The notes beneath the pieces are model-generated. The model saw nothing but the letters and a program-made list of their open reading frames with translations. It had not been told where the DNA came from and searched no databases. A stretch of DNA of 16,507 nt from CAZSDW01 sp964605705 (lineage in GTDB: Bacteria; Fidelibacterota; UBA2242): NCBI GenBank assembly GCA_964605705.1, contig CAZSDW010000058.1, positions 1-16,507 on the forward strand. Reading direction: 5' to 3'. Below, piece by piece: positions 14,430 to 16,507 of this stretch (position 1 is the stretch's first letter; the number at the start of each line of letters is the position of its first letter). The translations under genes and the position numbers were made by a program.

Positions 14430-15455
14430 CTATTTGAAAGAAATCGATTCGGATAATGATTCGTTAAAATGTGCACGGCAGTTTAAACATATTTGACCGC
14501 GATGGATTCCCGGTTGCTTTTGAATCATTCGTTTTTGATAGCCGATATACCGGTTGCTGGTAAAAACTCCGCAGTTCGGGCAGGCAGCCGCAATCTCTCT
14601 CTGACGGGTTTTTTTGTTGACATATTCCCTGAATAAAACGCCTTTCTCGCGGGCAATTTGCTGATCCTGTGTGGAAAAATGGGTTATGCCGTAAAGAGTT
14701 TTATTGATTTTCATAGCGGCAAGTTTCATGGGAGCACCACAACGCCAGCATGAATTATCAATAATGAAAAGGTGTTTTTCGAATAATGGTGCGCCGCAGT
14801 GCGAGCAATGTTCCCGGGGACAATACAGCACAACGGTCGGGTCGATGCCGTGATATAAGCCTAGCGCTTCGAGGGCTTCCGCGTTGGCGATCCGAAAAAT
14901 CAGGAGCGGAACCTGTTGCTGATTACAGTATTTTAGCACTTTATGATCCGGGCGATGACTGACCACAACCTCGATCAGGGCGCGAACATTGTTATTTGCG
15001 TCAAGTAAGGTAATATCCGGTCGGCAATCAGGGAGGTTCTTTTCGAGAGCAACAAGATGAACATTGTCTAATAGACTCAGGCCGTGTCGGTGCGAACAGG
15101 CGATACACTTCCAGCTAATTTGTATAAGCTGTTTAAGTGCAATCGCTGAAATTAATTTTTCATATAAAAATTGTTTGGCGATGTAATGCAGAACCGTTTC
15201 GGTGCTGCAATTGGCGCCCGGATAGTGGGCGAAATGATGGCGGATTTTCTCACCCTTGCGGGCGACAACGGCTATTTTACATACCGGACAAACCGCGTTA
15301 CATTTCAAGCCCCGATCGACTGTAGAGACGTGCACCAGGCGACCGTCTTTTTCAGCATAGGGAACACGTACCTGATTAGCGGTTGGTTTTTCCGGCAAAT
15401 TTTCTGATAGTCCGAGCTCCTGAGTCAGGATGGTTTCGATTGGATTCCCGATCAT
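14430..15455 (-). CDS. CoiA-like putative nuclease with multiple CxxC (zinc-ribbon) motifs
   Basis: A 341-residue protein. Its N-terminal part follows the CoiA-family plan: a zinc-finger-like CPVC (56-59), then a basic loop and RHHFAH (72-77), with C83 and H90. A possible PD-(D/E)XK-type core follows: CRPDITLLD (144-152), then ALIEVVVSH (159-167) and K172. D147 and E162 fit active-site acids, but the usual Lys or Gln after E162 is Val. The rest is rich in metal-ligand pairs: CIAC with HRH (117-124), C212/C217/C220, CWRC (236-239), CPNC (292-295) and CLNC (323-326). CoiA helps process incoming DNA in natural competence; for this form, DNA uptake or defence are guesses. The gene ends 98 bp from the gap and lies 74 bp after the radical SAM gene. 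Confidence 0.65.
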   Translation of the reverse strand: MIGNPIETILTQELGLSENLPEKPTANQVRVPYAEKDGRLVHVSTVDRGLKCNAVCPVCKIAVVARKGEKIRHHFAHYPGANCSTETVLHYIAKQFLYEKLISAIALKQLIQISWKCIACSHRHGLSLLDNVHLVALEKNLPDCRPDITLLDANNNVRALIEVVVSHRPDHKVLKYCNQQQVPLLIFRIANAEALEALGLYHGIDPTVVLYCPREHCSHCGAPLFEKHLFIIDNSCWRCGAPMKLAAMKINKTLYGITHFSTQDQQIAREKGVLFREYVNKKTRQREIAAACPNCGVFTSNRYIGYQKRMIQKQPGIHRGQICLNCRAHFNESLSESISFK

Positions 15456-15529
15456 TTTAAGATTGGTTCCTTGCTATTTGAAATATATCCCGACATTTCT
15501 GATTTTCCACGGGTTTTCCTCGTATTGAT

Positions 15530-16492
15530 CTAATGTCTGAAGATTTTCCCATTGGGTTTCTGAAAATCCGGGAAATAGGGATCATGGTATTCAAGATCTG
15601 CAATATCCTGACGATAGGCGTTCACCAACCCGGTTTCCTCGAACAATTCCAGAGCCCGGCGATATTCGCTCTTTTTAATCCGTCTGCCGATCAGGGGATG
15701 ATTGATCGCCCTGTAACAGGGATGATACTGAGCCATGATGCTGATCGGAATCTGCGGGTCGATCCGGGAAATAGCCTGAAATACTTTCCGGCTGCCCGCT
15801 ATGTCTTCCGGCAGAACCAGATGGCGAACAAGCACTCCGCGCTGGGCGACACCTTTACTGTCAACCTGTAACACTCCTACCTGATCGTACATTATTCTGA
15901 CGGCTTCCGTGCTGATTGCGAAATAGTCGGGCAATTCCGAAAACTCTTCCGCCCAGGCGTCGGAACCGTATTTCATATCCGGCAGGTAAATATCCACGAT
16001 TCCGTCCAGCAACTGCAGAATTTCCAGACGATCATAACCATTGGTATTGTAAACAAGTGGAATTGATAATCCCTTTTCAACGGCAATTGCCAGCGCCTCG
16101 ACCAGGAACGGCAAATGAGGTGTTGGTGTAACCCAGTTGATATTATGACAACCTAGTGCCTGCAACGTGAGATGTTCCTGTGCCAGTTCGGCGGGCGTGA
16201 CCTTGTGCCCGATCCGCAGCTGACTGATCTGGTAGTTTTGGCAAAAGATACATTTGGCGTTGCACCCGCTGAGGAATATCGTACCCGAACCGCGGTAACC
16301 TGAAATCGGTGGTTCTTCGCCATGATGTGGCAATGCGCTGGAGAAAAGGGCTTGTGAACCAATTTCGCATTTTCCTAATTCGCCATCATTTCGATGGGCG
16401 ATGCAACAGTGTGGGCACAGTTGACACGGACTTAATTGCCGGTACAGTTCCTGACTTCGACTATAAATTTTGGTTGCAGAAATAGTTGGCAT
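15530..16492 (-). CDS. Radical SAM protein, PflX family (pyruvate formate-lyase activase-like)
   Basis: A 320-residue protein. The radical SAM 4Fe-4S motif is GCNAKCIFCQNYQIS (76-90; C77, C81, C84). The N-terminus has additional cysteines C23, C26, C29, C30 and C42 (SPCQLCPHCC, GKCEIG), and HHGEEPPISGYRGSGTIFLS (56-75) is typical of the PflX (COG1313) group. The later part, VYNTNGYD (146-153) and DIYLPDMKYG (167-176), fits the SAM-binding barrel. PflX-type proteins resemble glycyl-radical enzyme activases, but their targets are not established and no glycyl-radical enzyme is in view. No ribosome site is obvious before ATG 16492, and the frame stays open to the window edge, so a start further upstream cannot be excluded. 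The distance to the first cysteine fits the given start. Confidence 0.85.
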   Translation of the reverse strand: MPTISATKIYSRSQELYRQLSPCQLCPHCCIAHRNDGELGKCEIGSQALFSSALPHHGEEPPISGYRGSGTIFLSGCNAKCIFCQNYQISQLRIGHKVTPAELAQEHLTLQALGCHNINWVTPTPHLPFLVEALAIAVEKGLSIPLVYNTNGYDRLEILQLLDGIVDIYLPDMKYGSDAWAEEFSELPDYFAISTEAVRIMYDQVGVLQVDSKGVAQRGVLVRHLVLPEDIAGSRKVFQAISRIDPQIPISIMAQYHPCYRAINHPLIGRRIKKSEYRRALELFEETGLVNAYRQDIADLEYHDPYFPDFQKPNGKIFRH

Positions 16493-16507
16493 ATAAAAAA
16501 GATTGAT

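Noticed and set aside
1..16507. CRISPR array, tRNA, rRNA, prophage or known anti-phage system
   Set aside because: No regularly spaced repeats, no tRNA-like cloverleaf noticed, no phage structural genes and no defence operon by motif; the CoiA-like gene alone is not evidence of one.

Overview
The window looks like a metagenome-assembled scaffold from an uncultured Gram-negative bacterium of the FCB superphylum, for example Calditrichota, KSB1 or Marinimicrobia. The main reason is a secreted protein ending in the Por/type IX secretion C-terminal sorting domain with the QNYPNPFN motif. Several lipoprotein-type signals and a moderate to low G+C content fit. A run of exactly 100 Ns (14232-14331) is a scaffold join. 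No rRNA, tRNA or CRISPR array was seen.

Left part (1-3080): at the very edge lies a broken piece of a MacB/FtsX-type ABC permease (minus). Next come a seven-repeat beta-propeller protein with a type IX sorting tail and an 87-residue remnant of an FG-GAP protein (both minus). About 1 kb of AT-rich DNA without a gene follows; it holds a 24-bp perfect palindrome, a hairpin and what looks like a decayed transposase.

Middle, plus strand (3081-10002): an overlapping pair encodes a flavodoxin-fold HemG-like protein and a lipoprotein-like FMN-binding domain protein with an SGAT flavinylation motif. An M28 zinc aminopeptidase and a small membrane protein come next. Then a TetR-led drug-efflux-type ABC operon (regulator, ATPase, two permeases with 4-bp overlaps) has a good promoter and an inverted-repeat operator upstream of the regulator. 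A separately promoted protein with a 7TM sensor domain, a PAS domain and a C-terminal four-cysteine module closes this block; it has no kinase or cyclase domain.

Right part, minus strand (10114-16507): a two-gene unit encodes a secreted GH30 glycosidase lipoprotein followed 4 bp later by an iron-type alcohol dehydrogenase. A second two-gene unit has a class I SAM methyltransferase, probably running into the scaffold gap, and an ICMT/PEMT-type membrane methyltransferase. Beyond the gap are a CoiA-like putative nuclease rich in CxxC pairs and a PflX-type radical SAM protein.

Most genes belong to recognisable families. The points most worth a second look are the flavodoxin/flavinylated-lipoprotein pair, the CoiA-like protein with many zinc-ribbon motifs, the output-less 7TM-PAS-Cys4 sensor, and the relics in the first 3 kb.
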